Source: Hesseltinella vesiculosa
Lineage: Eukaryota; Mucoromycota; Mucoromycetes; Mucorales; Cunninghamellaceae
DNA: 64,000 nucleotides
Reading direction: 5' to 3'
NCBI GenBank assembly: GCA_002104935.1
Contig: MCGT01000006.1
Span: 124,001-188,000, forward strand
The notes under the pieces were generated by a model that did no database searches, had not been told where the DNA came from, and was given only the letters and a program-made list of their open reading frames with translations. Positions 1 to 10,631 of this stretch are shown here, piece after piece. Position numbers and translations under genes: made by a program. Each line of letters begins with the position of its first letter. Positions within the stretch are counted from its first letter, which is position 1.

Positions 1-817
1 TGGCCGATTGCCGTATGTGATCCAGTGGCAACGACAATGGCCAAGGCCTTGCCCAGCACACAGGTGGTGCCAGAGAATAACATGTTGGTCTGGTCTTGTT
101 TGACAGCTTCGGGGTCAGGGATGGCTTCGGTCTGCTTGAGAACGCTTTCAGATTCACCTGTCAGGATAGCTTGGTCGATACGAAGCACGCTGGTTTCAAT
201 ATGCACCACACGAGCGTCGGCTGGGATCTTGTCGCCTACACTGACCATAATCACATCACCTGGTACCAGGTCGCCCGCATGCACCCGGCGCCATTCCTTG
301 TGACGGAGGACCTTGGCTTCATCCGGAGAATACTCACGCAAGGCTTCAATAGCCTTTTCCGCGCTGGATTCTTGTAACACTCCCACCGTGGCATTGGCAA
401 TGAGGATCAGCAGGATCACCAAGGGCTCGACAAAGGCAGTTGTTGCTGACGTCTTGTCTTCATGCTCCTCTATTAGTGCCAATAAAAACGACACCCCTGC
501 AGCCACCAGCAACATGATCACAAGCTGATCTTGGAACTGTTCAAGAATCAGCGTCCACAATGACGTTGATTCCTCCTCTTCCATTTCTTTATAGGGCATA
601 TATCATTTAAAAAATAAAAATAAGAGGCAGTCATCAGCAAAGTGTACAGAAAATAAAAAACACCCTTGATCATTGAAAAAAAGTGAGGCTTCGCCTTACC
701 GTTGGGACCAAACGTGTTCATTTGTTTCTTGTACTGTTCCAGGGTCAACCCAGTCTTGGTGTTGACATGGAAGTGACTGATCACTTGGTTGGTTGATTTT
801 GTAAATGCGTCATCCAT
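1..817 (-). CDS. SERCA-type P2A Ca2+-transporting ATPase, N-terminal part (runs off window)
   Basis: This is the 5' end of a gene for a P-type Ca2+ pump that moves cytosolic Ca2+ into the ER or Golgi; only the first ~230 residues are in the window. Exon 1 (817-700) starts [12 protein letters not shown] and carries the cation-ATPase N-terminal domain (TGLTLEQY...FGPN). A 113-bp GT-AG intron (699-587) follows. Exon 2 (586-1) restores the family junction GPN-E and encodes M1 and M2 ([12 protein letters not shown] and [16 protein letters not shown]), then the actuator domain with GDKIPADAR and the dephosphorylation loop TGES. The phosphorylation motif DKTGT lies beyond the window. The ATG at 817 is preceded on the coding strand by a ~30-nt T run. 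Family assignment rests on the seen motifs. Compartment (ER versus Golgi) is not decided here. Confidence 0.95.
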
Positions 818-819
818 GG

Positions 820-853
<34 letters not shown>

Positions 854-1136
854 AAAAGAAAAAAAAGCGAAGGAAGAATGGAGATTTTCTGCTTTTTTCA
901 TGCCGCAAATTACCAAAAAAGAAAAAGGCATTCCATTGGACAATTTTTGGCCCTGTGGCCCAATTCTTTTCCAGATTCACGAGCAAAACCTTCAGGAAAA
1001 ACTTTGCACCTCACAGAACTACATCCGAAATAACCTGAGCAATGGGAAGACTGATGATTGAACTCCAGGCTTTTTATTTTTATCAAGCCCAGAGAGAGAT
1101 GACTAAGAGCGCTTGTGTGGTTGTCAATGCTAGTTT
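818..1136. other. Short intergenic region with a long A/T homopolymer
   Basis: The start of the Ca2+-ATPase gene faces the 3' end of the Bcs1 gene here. The most conspicuous feature is an A run of about 30 nt (about 822-851), read as a T run just upstream of the ATPase start codon. The small reading frames here are low-complexity Lys/Phe runs. I see no gene. Confidence 0.7.
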
Positions 1137-3295
1137 CTACAGAACAGGAGGAGAGGGGGACCGGATGGGCGTGGGTGTGCCGATACAAGGGGTGTCATAG
1201 GCGTGTGGTGCAGTCGCGTCCAAGAGCTCGATGTCTTCCTTTTCAGTGGTGGAGGTGGAGCTGCCTTTGTTCTGTGAATTGATCCAGTCTTCGACTTGGT
1301 TGACAGCCTCCTCGGGGTATTGCTTGTATTTCATGAGGAAACCTTGAAGGTGGGCCATGCTGAGCTTCTCATTTGGGACCTTGACAGAGAATTCTTGGGC
1401 AAGGGCGGTGATGTATTTGGAGTGCATGTGGGGATAGAATTTAACAAAGAGCTCTCGGGCCTGGGGCTGAGTAGCATTGCCAAAATGGACTCTCACGTCA
1501 ATGCGACCGGGTCGGATCAAGGCATCATCGAGTCGATCGATATGACTATCGAGAAATGAGAAGTGAGAGGCTGCCAATGGCCATGTTTCCGTTCCTTACT
1601 TGGTTGTCATGCACAGAATGCGCCCTTCTTGAGCAGCAACGCCATCGATGGAATTGAGGAGACCGGAGAAAGTGACACTGTTGTTCTTGGTACCTTCCAT
1701 GCTAGTACGCTGGACAAAGGCTGCATCGACGTCTTCAATTAGCAGAATACATCTTGACCCATGCCAGATAAACAAGGTCATTGAATTGCCTCTTTGATGC
1801 GTGCTTCTGCTCGTTACCTGCTGGGAGTTTCACAGACAAGCTCACTCAAGGTATCATCTGTAAGACTCTTGTTGCTGAGGTTGACGACATAAATATTCAA
1901 ACCAAGTTCACCCGCCATGGAATAAACGAAACTTGTCTTTCCTGAGGTTCCATAGCAAGAGTGGGGAGAAAAAAATTGACCTAAATAATCGTATACATAG
2001 CTGTGGCATGAACTGACCTGATCCAGGGGTACCAAACAAGAGATAGCCACGGCGGTATGGTATGCCTCTGTTCTCCCAAAAACAAAAAGTAAGCTGCTGG
2101 TGGGGTACACAGGATGCAGTCCGTTTGCACTTGCCTTGTTGAATACCATTTTTCCGAGGAAAGAAAGTCCTTGGCGTCGTCGATTAGGTGAGTCTTTACA
2201 TGGGAAGGGATCACAATCGAGCTGAGAGGTCGTTTAGGCCGAGATCGAGTACGTCGCCATGCGCCGTATTGATCTTTGGTGAAGAAAAAGAGTAGGCATG
2301 GTGAATTTCAAGGCTCCATTTTTTTTGTCTGCAAGCTTACCAGCGGAAAACACCACCGTTCGGCTTTGATCCCGCTCAACAAACTGCTTTTGCGCTTCAA
2401 ACACTAATTGCTGCAAGATATGCCTTGAGCGGCCAAAGGTGGAGATTTGGATCCTTTCCGTCAGACTGTTCACATTTTGTCCGGCCACGGCCTGGGACCG
2501 TTCTCGAGACAGCCAGACCAGCCGGTTGCGATACGTGAACAAATGGAAGCCTGGGTTCAGAAAGAGGAGAGATTGGTGAGAAACTCTTGGTTGGTCGATG
2601 TTGTGGCATGGTTCGCTCCGGGGTATACCTGGCGCAGGCAAAAAGTACACAGCTGGCAGCAGCGAGTCGATGCCTTCGCCCGTTAAAGGCTTGCCTTGCC
2701 GTGATATGGTCGTCGATACAGAGAACTGGGTCGCACGTCGCGAATACGGCTGTTCACTAAGCCAGTTCAAGATCCAGCTATAGAAAAAAAAAATCAATGG
2801 AGAAACTTTTTCGCGCTGATAGATGCTTTTCCATACCTGTAGGATTCGTCTCGGCTATCAAATTCAGCTGTGACAACGGTTTTCTTCTTGAGGAATGCAA
2901 TAAAGTAATCGCTAAAGTATCGAGCGCCGGCCAGTAATCCTAGGATCGATCGTCAATCAAAGAGCACACTGGATAGAAAACGTATCCTTACCACCAATGA
3001 CAGCCAGCTGGAGACCACCGGTTGCAAACCTAATTCGAGCAAATACGACGACAGGCTGCATTAAAACTACTGTCATGTACTGGTAGGTTGCTGCGGGAGG
3101 CACTTACTCGCCAACGCCAAGCTTTTCGGCAAATGTGGAGATCATGCCACCCAAACTGCCAGTGGGCCCACTGGGATCGGTGGGTGGTATGCCTGGTGGG
3201 AGTGTTGTTAAGCTTCTCGTCTGATTAGCTTGCCGCGCGACTAACGGCACCGTTCCAATTATAATGCCTGGTCGGCCCAATCGTGATCGCATCAT
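1137..3295 (-). CDS. BCS1: Bcs1-like mitochondrial AAA ATPase
   Basis: Bcs1 is an inner-membrane AAA protein that translocates the folded Rieske Fe-S protein during complex III assembly. Nine exons (3295-3108, 3029-2992, 2939-2837, 2777-2341, 2273-2135, 2067-2018, 1941-1818, 1752-1600, 1545-1137) join in frame to 546 residues. The N-terminus is rich in Arg and Ser, with a hydrophobic stretch [13 protein letters not shown]. The BCS1_N region ([12 protein letters not shown]) follows, then Walker A GTPGSGKTSF, Walker [12 protein letters not shown], sensor MTTNH and the arginine-finger region [11 protein letters not shown]. The C-terminal tail is long for the family and Ser/Pro-rich. The intron after exon 5 uses a GC donor (AG/GCAAGT at 2134-2133); the frame of the whole model depends on it. 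The start was chosen as the first of two ATGs giving the basic leader. Confidence 0.93.
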
Positions 3296-4289
3296 AACGT
3301 AACAAAAAAAAAAAAAAGAAGTGAAAGAGATAGAAAAACATGGGTCGGGGTTGCTGCCAGTTTTTACGCCGGTGTTTGACGCAACGCAAGCAAATCATTT
3401 TCATACAGTTTGTGGTGCGCGAAGAGTTAAAATCAAACGCATGCGAAACCAATGTCAAGTGCATGTTTACCAGCTTTGAAGCTCTTTGCTTGGATGCCTA
3501 ATAGAGCTGTTCTTTTAATCATAGTCATTTCTAATTATTTTGGTACTCGTTTGCTAAATCTGGAGTGAGCAATTTTGCGCTGCGATTTTGATCAGATTGC
3601 CTGCCCAGTCCCCTGGCGAAATTGACCGATTTTTGATTTTTTTTAGCTGGAGAATCGGAGGTGTCAAAATGAGTCTGATCAAACGTTGGCTGGTCAACTT
3701 ACATCAACTGCCCTGATTTTTTCATCACCTTCATCATTCATATATTTGCGCACTTGGGCAAAAATTTACAACGATCTAATCACTCAAAAATGCTGTGCGA
3801 TGTCTGCAATTTTTTTTTGTTTTGAAAAAAAAAGAGAGACAGGCAGGATTCAATCGCCGCTCAGCCTTTCGATCAGGACGCCCTAGTTATGTATAAATCA
3901 AAGAAGTAATATGCACAGGGTCAACGATTTCAACATCATCCTCTTCTTTGTCAGGTATCCAGCTGGACTGTTCATGAATAGGCACTGCTATCCTACAGGC
4001 ATGCCAGGGACTAACAAACTTTACAAAACACGTTGACAGCGCCCAGACCTCGTCTCCAGAGCAAATAAAACAAATATGAAAGATCAACAGTTTTGCGAAT
4101 GCATCAAATTGAGTCTTGTCAATGGGAACTTTGGCGGGAGAAAGTTAATTGGCTTGAAAGAAAATCACCATGGTCCCTGCGCATGCATGTACCCGAAAAA
4201 GGTTAGAGCCATTTGTGCGGGACAAAAAATAAAAAAAATAAAAAACCTTTCCCACCTTTTTCGTTTTCCCATTCTCTCTAAAACTGATC
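3296..4289. other. Divergent intergenic region holding a dispersed repeat copy
   Basis: About 1 kb separates the Bcs1 and aldolase start codons, so it should hold both promoters. The middle (about 3510-3880) is a repeat copy described separately. From 3885 to 4289 I see no convincing gene; a pyrimidine-rich stretch precedes the aldolase ATG. Confidence 0.6.
3510..3880. repeat. Dispersed repeat, single-arm copy (family shared with 27 kb and 59 kb)
   Basis: The core at 3641-3690 (TTTAGCTGGAGAATCGGAGG followed by TGTCAAAATGA) matches the arms at 27,068-27,296 and, on the opposite strand, 27,486-27,725. Homology continues on both sides. Downstream it follows the 27-kb arm through the TCACTCAAA block to the TTCAAT..CCGCT block. 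Upstream it matches the sequence outside the right-hand 27-kb arm (GATCAGATTGCCTG against the complement of CAGGCGATCTGATC). This copy therefore has one arm plus outer flank. No coding capacity was recognised. Confidence 0.75.
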
Positions 4290-4991
4290 ATGGTCTCTGT
4301 CGATTCATTAACCTACGAACAACTTGCCAAAGTATTCGACCACGCTATTTTGAAACCTGAACAAACAACCAAAGATGTGATTATTGGTTGTGAATTGGCC
4401 AAAAAATACAACGTCAAGTCGGTGTGTGTCAAGCCCTGCGATGTCAAGCAAGCCTCCGATCTGCTGCAAGGCACCGATGTCCTCGTCGGCACAGTGATCT
4501 CATTCCCTCACGGCAACTCCCCTACTTCTGCCAAAGTTGCTGAAGCTTTGCAAACGGTGGAAGATGGCGCCATTGAATTGGACGTGGTGTTGAACATTGG
4601 CCATCTCAAGTCTGGCCTCGTGGACGAGTGCCAGCAAGAAATCAAGACGGTGATTGATGCCTGTCATGCCAAGAACCCCAAGGTCATTTTCAAAATCATC
4701 TTTGAAAACGCCTACTTGACCAAGGACGAAATTGTCCAAGCCTGCAAGTTGTCGGTCGCTGCCGGCGCCCACTTCGTCAAGACTTCCACCGGCTTCGCTT
4801 CCTCCGGCGCCACCCTGGAAGACATTGCTCTGATGCGTGCCAGCGTGCCTGATCATATCGAAGTCAAGGCTTCGGGTGGCATCAAAACCCTGGACCAAGT
4901 GGTCGACCTCATGAACCACGGTGCCACTCGATGTGGCTCTTCCTCCACAGACAAAATCATTGACGAATTCAAGCAACGCCGCGGATTGTAG
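4290..4991 (+). CDS. deoC: Deoxyribose-phosphate aldolase (DERA)
   Basis: Class I aldolase that cleaves 2-deoxyribose 5-phosphate to acetaldehyde and glyceraldehyde 3-phosphate in deoxynucleoside catabolism. It is a single 233-residue exon, a normal length for the family. Visible hallmarks are the N-terminal FDHAILKPEQT strand, the GAIELDVVLNIG segment with the catalytic Asp, the Schiff-base Lys in HFVKTSTGF, the second conserved Lys in VKASGGIKT, and a C-terminal phosphate-binding region GATRCGSSST. The ATG at 4290 lies directly before the conserved start of the barrel, and no targeting peptide is seen, so it is probably cytosolic. It is one of very few intron-less genes in the window, which could reflect transfer or retroposition. 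A nucleoside hydrolase lies 50 kb away in the same catabolic theme but is not clustered with it. Confidence 0.96.
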   Translation: MVSVDSLTYEQLAKVFDHAILKPEQTTKDVIIGCELAKKYNVKSVCVKPCDVKQASDLLQGTDVLVGTVISFPHGNSPTSAKVAEALQTVEDGAIELDVVLNIGHLKSGLVDECQQEIKTVIDACHAKNPKVIFKIIFENAYLTKDEIVQACKLSVAAGAHFVKTSTGFASSGATLEDIALMRASVPDHIEVKASGGIKTLDQVVDLMNHGATRCGSSSTDKIIDEFKQRRGL

Positions 4992-5367
4992 ATAGACAAG
5001 GAAGAATTAAATATAAGAAGCCGAGTAAATGGTTTGGCTTGGATACGTATTTGTTTGCGGGTAGCGGCGAGTCTTTTTTTTAGCCAGCCTGCCGGCGTGC
5101 CAAACCATGAAAATTTCTTCAATGACGCGTTGGGATAAGCAGGTGGTTTCAGCGAGTACCTTTTAAACCGATCATCTGTAGGAGGACATGTTTTTGTAGT
5201 GCCATGAAAGAAGTATGACCGAAAACCTCTCAGCCTGTTGCATCTGTATTTTTTGGTCACCAAGACTTGACTTCCTCCTCTTTGCCTCCCGCCTTGTACC
5301 TTCTCAGGTTTCAGTAAGCATGTCACTCGCTCAGACAGGCCATCAACTTGTGATGGAGAACCTGTGT
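4992..5367. other. Convergent 3' intergenic region
   Basis: The aldolase and GGPP synthase genes end toward each other here. The sequence is AT-rich with TAAATATAA-like stretches that could serve polyadenylation. No gene was recognised. Confidence 0.6.
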
Positions 5368-6625
5368 TTATTCTTCGACACGCAATGCTTTCAAGAACTT
5401 TTCTAGGACGGGATTACCACCGAGGCGAGCGATTTCTTCCTGTGCTTCTTGATCCTTTTGCTTCATAAATTCACGCACATAGGCAAAGCTTCCGGTGCGT
5501 TCAATGATCTCCAGAGCATACTTTTTGATTTCGACACCCGTTGGTTTTTGGGCAATGATGTTCATCAGCTGGCGGTTGGAGGTGTCAGCACGGATGGCAT
5601 GGATGATGGGGAACGACATTTTCCCCTCGGTCAGATCTTCACAAAAGCCTTTGTTTTCAGAGTACTACAAGCCCAACGTCAAGAGAGAGAAAGAGGAGGG
5701 TTAGTAAGACTGTCTTTCTCCTTGCTGGTTCCTTTTGCTTACCTTATCGGACTGGAGGTTCATATAGTCGTCACGCACTTGATAGTAAATGCCAATCAAA
5801 TTCACCAAATGGGTATAGTCGCTGAGAAGATGAAAGTTAAGCACCGATGAGTTGACGTGATGGCCTACCTACCCGTCAGCATTGCTGGCAGCTTGCATCA
5901 ATCGGACAGCCAATCGCAACAAACCACTTGTTTCTTTGCGAAAAAAAAAATGAGTGATCTGAAGAACTGGAAATTGATCTTCTTACTGTTGTTGACCATA
6001 GCAATATATTCTTCTTCGGTAGGGCAAGTCAGAGAATCGCGCCAAAACAGTTCGATACCCTGGCCTTGATGCAGATTGATCAGCTCCTCGGTATAGACGT
6101 TGACCATGGCGGGGCTGTTGAGGGTTAGGATTTTCTCCAGGGCCAGAAAGTACACGTAGTTGGCGGTGTTGATTGTTTGGGCGACACCATAGATATGGTG
6201 AGCCACAGGCACAGATCTACGCAAATCAGAGCCATCTTGTACATCGTCGATCCTTAAAAAGATTTTGTGCATGAGAAAAAATAAATGGCCCTTGTAGCCA
6301 CATACGGAACACCGATAAAAGCAACTTACATCAAACTGGCGTTATGTAGCATTTCAATGACTTTGGTGATGGTTTGCAAGGTATCTTCGGGAATAGGTAG
6401 CCATAGCTGGAATGCTGAGATCAACTTGGATCGAATGTCTTTGCCAGGATGTGACAGTAGGTACTGGTAAGGTTCTAGTAGAATCTATGTAATATTAAAA
6501 AAAAAAGCTGATGAGTGGGTAGGGAACACAGCATTTAATGGCGTGTGACAGACGATGACAGGTTACATTCCTGTCAACCATTCCCTTCTTACGTTTTCAA
6601 TCGATGTAGAGGCCGTCTCGCTCAT
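5368..6625 (-). CDS. Geranylgeranyl diphosphate synthase
   Basis: Trans-prenyltransferase that condenses isopentenyl diphosphate with allylic diphosphates to C20 GGPP, the precursor for carotenoids, prenylated GTPases and other terpenoids. Six exons (6625-6593, 6484-6330, 6252-5987, 5933-5873, 5821-5743, 5664-5368) join in frame to 296 residues, the usual fungal GGPPS length. Visible motifs are GKDIRSKLI, the first Asp-rich motif in the form [13 protein letters not shown] followed by [32 protein letters not shown], and the second Asp-rich region [11 protein letters not shown], then [18 protein letters not shown]. The first motif is DDVQD, the short DDxxD spacing typical of fungal and animal GGPPS. 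An 11-residue first exon supplies the start. The downstream SDR is on the same strand, but nothing shows a terpene cluster. Confidence 0.95.
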
Positions 6626-6948
6626 TCTTTCTTTACCAGTCGAATAGGAAAAAGAGGTGTGAAAAAAAGGAAGGGAGACGGGAGATGGATGAATGCCTTT
6701 TTTGGCACGCTTTGATTTTTGTTGACCACCTGATTATTGGAGGGCTCAGTGAATGGGCATCTCTGAACATTCGCACACTCTTACGTACGATGCTTGTGCT
6801 TCCCACACCCGGTCCATTTGGAACCTCGATCGCTTTGAGAATAAACAGCCTTCAAAGAACGACACTAGCACTTCTGAAATCCACTGGATCTTGTCACACC
6901 ATACACAAAGGCAGGTCGTTTTTTTTTTATTGTGGTTTTGCTAGACAC
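6626..6948. other. Intergenic region between GGPP synthase start and SDR stop
   Basis: Both neighbours are transcribed leftward, so this is the promoter and leader of the synthase plus the 3' end of the SDR. A purine-rich block (6648-6682) lies just upstream of the synthase ATG. No gene was recognised. Confidence 0.5.
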
Positions 6949-7874
6949 TCACCACAAAGTGTACCCACCATCCACGATGATTTCTGAGCCTGTGACAAAA
7001 CTGGCATTTTCAGAGGCCAAAAACACGACAACGCCTTTGAGTTCATGCGGCTGGCCAAGGCGTTTCTGTGGGCAATGGCCTTCCCAAAACTTTCGCAAAG
7101 CCACGCCCTGTTCACCTTGCTGACCTAGGATGGTCTGGTTCATGGCTGTGTCAAAGTAGCCGGGTGAGATCGTGGTGACACGGATCTTGTGGCTAGCCCA
7201 TTCACACGCGAGAGACCGAGTCAGTTGCTTGACGGCGGCTTTGGTTGCATTGTAAGGAGCGTGTGATTGGGGTGTGTTTGTGATCGTTGCTGACATGGAT
7301 GCTACAGTGATAATGGACCCTCCCTTGCCTGCTTTCATCATATGCCTACAGTAAAATGGAAAGGATGAGCGGTTTCTTTTTATCAAGTGCCCGGCCATAC
7401 TTGGCTGCCTGCTGAGCGCAGAAAAACGTCCCACTAACATTGACATCAAATATCTTACGGAAATCCGCAGCCGTATAGTCTATTGCGTTGCCGATCTTGT
7501 TAATTCCCGCTGCAGTCACCAAAATATCGAGACCGCCATGACGTTGCACAATCTCGTCAAACAGCAGGGTCACCTCTTCGTCGTTGCTAACATCGCAACT
7601 CCAGCTGGATGCCTTAACCCCACACTCCTTTTCAATCTGCGTCACTGCTTGTTGTCCCATCTCATCCAAAAGGTCGATACAGGCCACTTCGGCTCCACTT
7701 TCGGCCAATGCTCTCATCATTTCAAAGCCAAGACCTCGGGCACCTCCAGTCACTGTATTTATTTCAGGCAGGTTAGTCTGATGGTGCGAACGTTCTCCAC
7801 TTACCAGCCGCCACTTTTCCTTTGAGTGAGAAGCCTTCTACTACGTTTAAATTCTTTGCTGAGAGCTGTTCCAT
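6949..7874 (-). CDS. Classical short-chain dehydrogenase/reductase
   Basis: NAD(P)-dependent oxidoreductase of the classical SDR family. Three exons (7874-7805, 7752-7401, 7345-6949) give 272 residues in frame. The Rossmann nucleotide-binding motif is TGGARGLGFEM. An acidic residue after the second strand (ACIDLLDEMG) would favour NAD(H). The structural motif is ILVTAAGINK, where the usual NNAG has become TAAG. The catalytic Ser lies in SIITVASMSA and the catalytic pair in YNATKAAVKQL. The C-terminus ends VTGSEIIVDGGYTLW, typical of fungal sorbose or polyol reductases. The substrate cannot be read from sequence; sugar or polyol reduction is the best guess. There is no signal peptide, so it is probably cytosolic. 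Confidence 0.92.
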
Positions 7875-7972
7875 TGAGAGAGGGAGAGGTTCACTTTTTT
7901 TTTTTTTTTTGGAAAAAAACAAAAGAGAAAGATAGCGTGTGAAAGAGACGTTGGAAAGGAGGCGTCATGCGT

Positions 7973-7983
7973 GTTTATAAAAG
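7973..7983 (-). promoter_or_regulatory. Possible TATA box of the SDR gene
   Basis: The coding strand reads TTTTATAAAC about 100 bp upstream of the SDR start codon, a fitting distance for a core promoter with a short leader. The motif is near-palindromic, so strand is assigned from its position relative to the gene. Confidence 0.35.
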
Positions 7984-7985
7984 TT

Positions 7986-8195
7986 TCAGCTTACCATGAA
8001 AATGACACAAGCATCTACTAAAATGGAAAACAAACAGGCTAGAGAGAACATCGTATTCAGCGTTACTCTTTGACCCTCGATAAACACCAGCGTAAGGGCG
8101 TCAAGGCTGTCGCGCTTCTCGAGGATTCTGGCGTACGGTGAGGTGATTGCATTGGATAAAGTGACTTCAAGCGATTTAATGTAGCCAAGGGCCAC
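7986..8195 (-). CDS. Possible small exon or gene, unrecognised
   Basis: An open frame reads ALGYIKSLEVTLSNAITSPY and continues for a further ~50 residues to a hydrophobic end (LACLFSILVDACVIFM). It is followed by a good splice donor (ATG/GTAAGC near 7994). On its 5' side a plausible acceptor (CTCAG near 8190) could link it to an ATG near 8236, but the simplest join gives a stop. I do not recognise the protein. It lies in the ~530-bp gap between two divergent genes and could equally be promoter sequence with chance coding potential. Confidence 0.25.
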   Translation of the reverse strand: MALGYIKSLEVTLSNAITSPYARILEKRDSLDALTLVFIEGQRVTLNTMFSLACLFSILVDACVIFMVS

Positions 8196-8407
8196 TTGGC
8201 GATTCTCTGAGATTAGTCTGCTGTCTTACATGCCATGTTCCTCTTTTGTGCACTTAAAACATCTTCACTTTAACCTATTTAAAATCAAATGCAAGTTTTG
8301 GTGCTGAAGGAGAGCTGGGTTTCAAATCGAGAAAAGCACAAACTCGTGGTTGTTCCTCTTTTTTTTTTTTCCCACTTTTTCTTTCGCCCTTTTTTTTTGT
8401 TTTAACA

Positions 8408-10379
8408 ATGGACATCCCATCTGCACCTACAGCGAATAAAGACGCCGTGACAAATACTCCTGATAATGAGGTAAACGGTTGAACTTCCTGATAAGAAAAA
8501 GAAACATTCCCTTGGCATGTTAACGCAGACCCATTAATTCTATATTTATCCTCAATGTTCTTAACGACGCCGTAGAAAACCCGCTTGCTAAATGAGTTAC
8601 ATCAAAACGAAAAGGCTCTTAATGATGCTATTCGCGACCAACTTCAAAAGGCAGGCATTGTTTTTATTTTTATTTTTACTAGCAATGAACAAGAAAAGGT
8701 CTAATCTTGGCAATTTTTTAGGCACGTCGAACAAAAGCTTCCATGGAAGCCGACTTGGAAAAGCGTGCCAAAGTCTTCGAACAGACTTTGGCTCAAGCTA
8801 GTCATGATGGGTAGGCGATGAAAAAGAAAAAGAAAAAAAAAACATCAGCATTTCAATACACTAATCATCCCTTTATTGGTTTTGAACAGCCACAGCGAGC
8901 TTGCGCAGCTTGTAGCCACCGACAACACGCAACAGCTGAAAACGACGATCGAACAATTATTCACAGAAAACTGCCAGAAAGGGCAGACGATCAAGAAGCT
9001 GGAATTCGATATTGAAATGGAACAGGGCCACGTGAATATCTTGCGACACGACAATCAATCACTGAAGCAGCTCACCGTGAACATGACAGCGTTGGCCGAG
9101 CAAGAAGAAGAGTATATTTCTAATAAGCTGCTCAAGCGAATCTCGGGCCTGAAAAAGGAAAAGGGAGAATTATTGATGCAGGTTGAACAAGAAGAGGAAT
9201 ACATGACCAACATGCTTCAAAAGAAGCTCAATCGAGTAAGAATACCTGGTCTTTCCCCCGTTCACACCTGACACGTTTTGTTTATTATTTGTCTTGTACA
9301 GCTGCAAAAGGAAAAGGTTGATCTTGAAAATGCTTTGGAACAAGAACAGGAATTCATTGTCAACAAGTTGCAAAAACAGCTGGAAACATTGAGAGCACAG
9401 TCGACATCGCCAAGAATCACCATGCAGGATCCAGCCAGCACCTCCAGCAGCCCAGCTTTACCGACACATCCATCTCCTGCGCTTAGGTAATGGAGTGGTT
9501 GAACAAAAAGTGCGGTTGTGCCCTAACCTTATTTCCATGACCAGTGCCAAAAAATGGGCTACTTCTAGCTCGGGCACGTCCTATCCTGATCACAATGCTT
9601 CTGGCATGGTGGAAATGTTACTAGCCGAAGTCACTGTACTCAAGGCCAAGGCCAGTGAAATGGAGAAAGAATGTATATCTCTTTTCCCCTCCTCTACTTT
9701 CTTTTGGCTCACGTTTCCCTCCCGCTTCCTACCCCATAGTTTTACTCAAGGCGCAACAATGCAACAAGTACAAGAGTGAGTTGGTCCACCTTCGAAAGCA
9801 ATGCAGCTTGCCGATTGACGACATTCCCTTGGATGAAGGGTAAAATAACCTGGGAATGCAGAGGCACAAAAGTGCTCATTGACGTCATTTGGTCATCCTT
9901 TCACCAACCTAGGATCCCTGCTGTGTTCCGTACTGTGCCACCTTCGCCTGGTCGTCAAGCACGGGTAATATGTGGTCAGCTGGGAAAAAGAAAAACCGAC
10001 GTGATCTTGACGCTTTTTTTTTGTTTTGTTCCAGGCAAAGCGTTCAACATCCACATCCTCGCAACGATCCGTGACCTCGGAAAAGACGAGCAATTATGCC
10101 ATACCTCCTTTACAGTTGGATGGAGGCCATGACCCCATCTCTTTCAATTCCACCGTCGGCCCGCAATCGATTCCTGGTCCCTCGTCTCGATCTCGATCCA
10201 GTAAGTCCCTCCTTTTTTTTTTTTTTTGTCATTCTTGGCGATACTGATCCTTGCTTTACTGCTTAGACTCGATCAGTTCATCGGCTTCCAGTACCAAACG
10301 TGACACCTCGGGCCGTCGCATATCCGCAACCTTGTTTGGCTTGAATTCACCTCCCCAACAACACCCACCCCATCCCTGA
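8408..10379 (+). CDS. CCDC6-family (DUF2046) coiled-coil protein
   Basis: Predicted long coiled-coil protein of the CCDC6 family, whose human member is a substrate and regulator in DNA-damage signalling; a fungal role is unknown. Ten exons (8408-8470, 8576-8650, 8722-8810, 8890-9235, 9302-9486, 9545-9672, 9740-9839, 9913-9964, 10035-10200, 10267-10379) total 438 codons exactly in frame. The family signature is the repeated acidic motif EQEEEYISNKLLKRI, EQEEEYMTNMLQKKL and EQEQEFIVNKLQKQL, each separated by LQKEK-type spacers. A Ser/Pro-rich stretch, a second short helix (MVEMLLAEVTVLKAKASEME) and the conserved LRKQCSLPIDDIP end the core; a disordered Ser-rich tail follows. Exon 2 ends at a GC donor (AAG/GCAGGC). 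Confidence 0.88.
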
Positions 10380-10631
10380 GACTTAAAAAAGAAAAAAAGG
10401 GGAATTAAAATTATAACTTTTTGATGCATTCGAGTCTGTTAAAGGAATTTCTGCCAAAATGTCAACACTAGTCTGCTTTGAACATGTTGTGCAACCTGGC
10501 AACCGTCGCCCAAATTTGATGCATTTTTCCCTTTATTGATTTTGCGGTCGAGTCGCCGCTTGCGATTCAGAAAACCCGGTTTCTTTTTTTTTTTTTTTTT
10601 TTTCCTTTTTCTTTTCTCTCTTCAAAATTAC

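Noticed and set aside
789..1061. Lys-rich frame on +
   Set aside because: Translation of the A homopolymer upstream of the Ca2+-ATPase; low complexity.
5368..7874. Terpenoid biosynthetic cluster (GGPP synthase plus SDR)
   Set aside because: Only two adjacent co-oriented genes; no terpene cyclase, P450 or transporter nearby.
8651..8721. Alternative GT donor (GAAAAG/GTCTAA) for CCDC6 exon 2
   Set aside because: It would leave an intron of only ~24 bp and insert a hydrophobic 16-residue stretch into a coiled coil; the GC donor at 8651 fits better.
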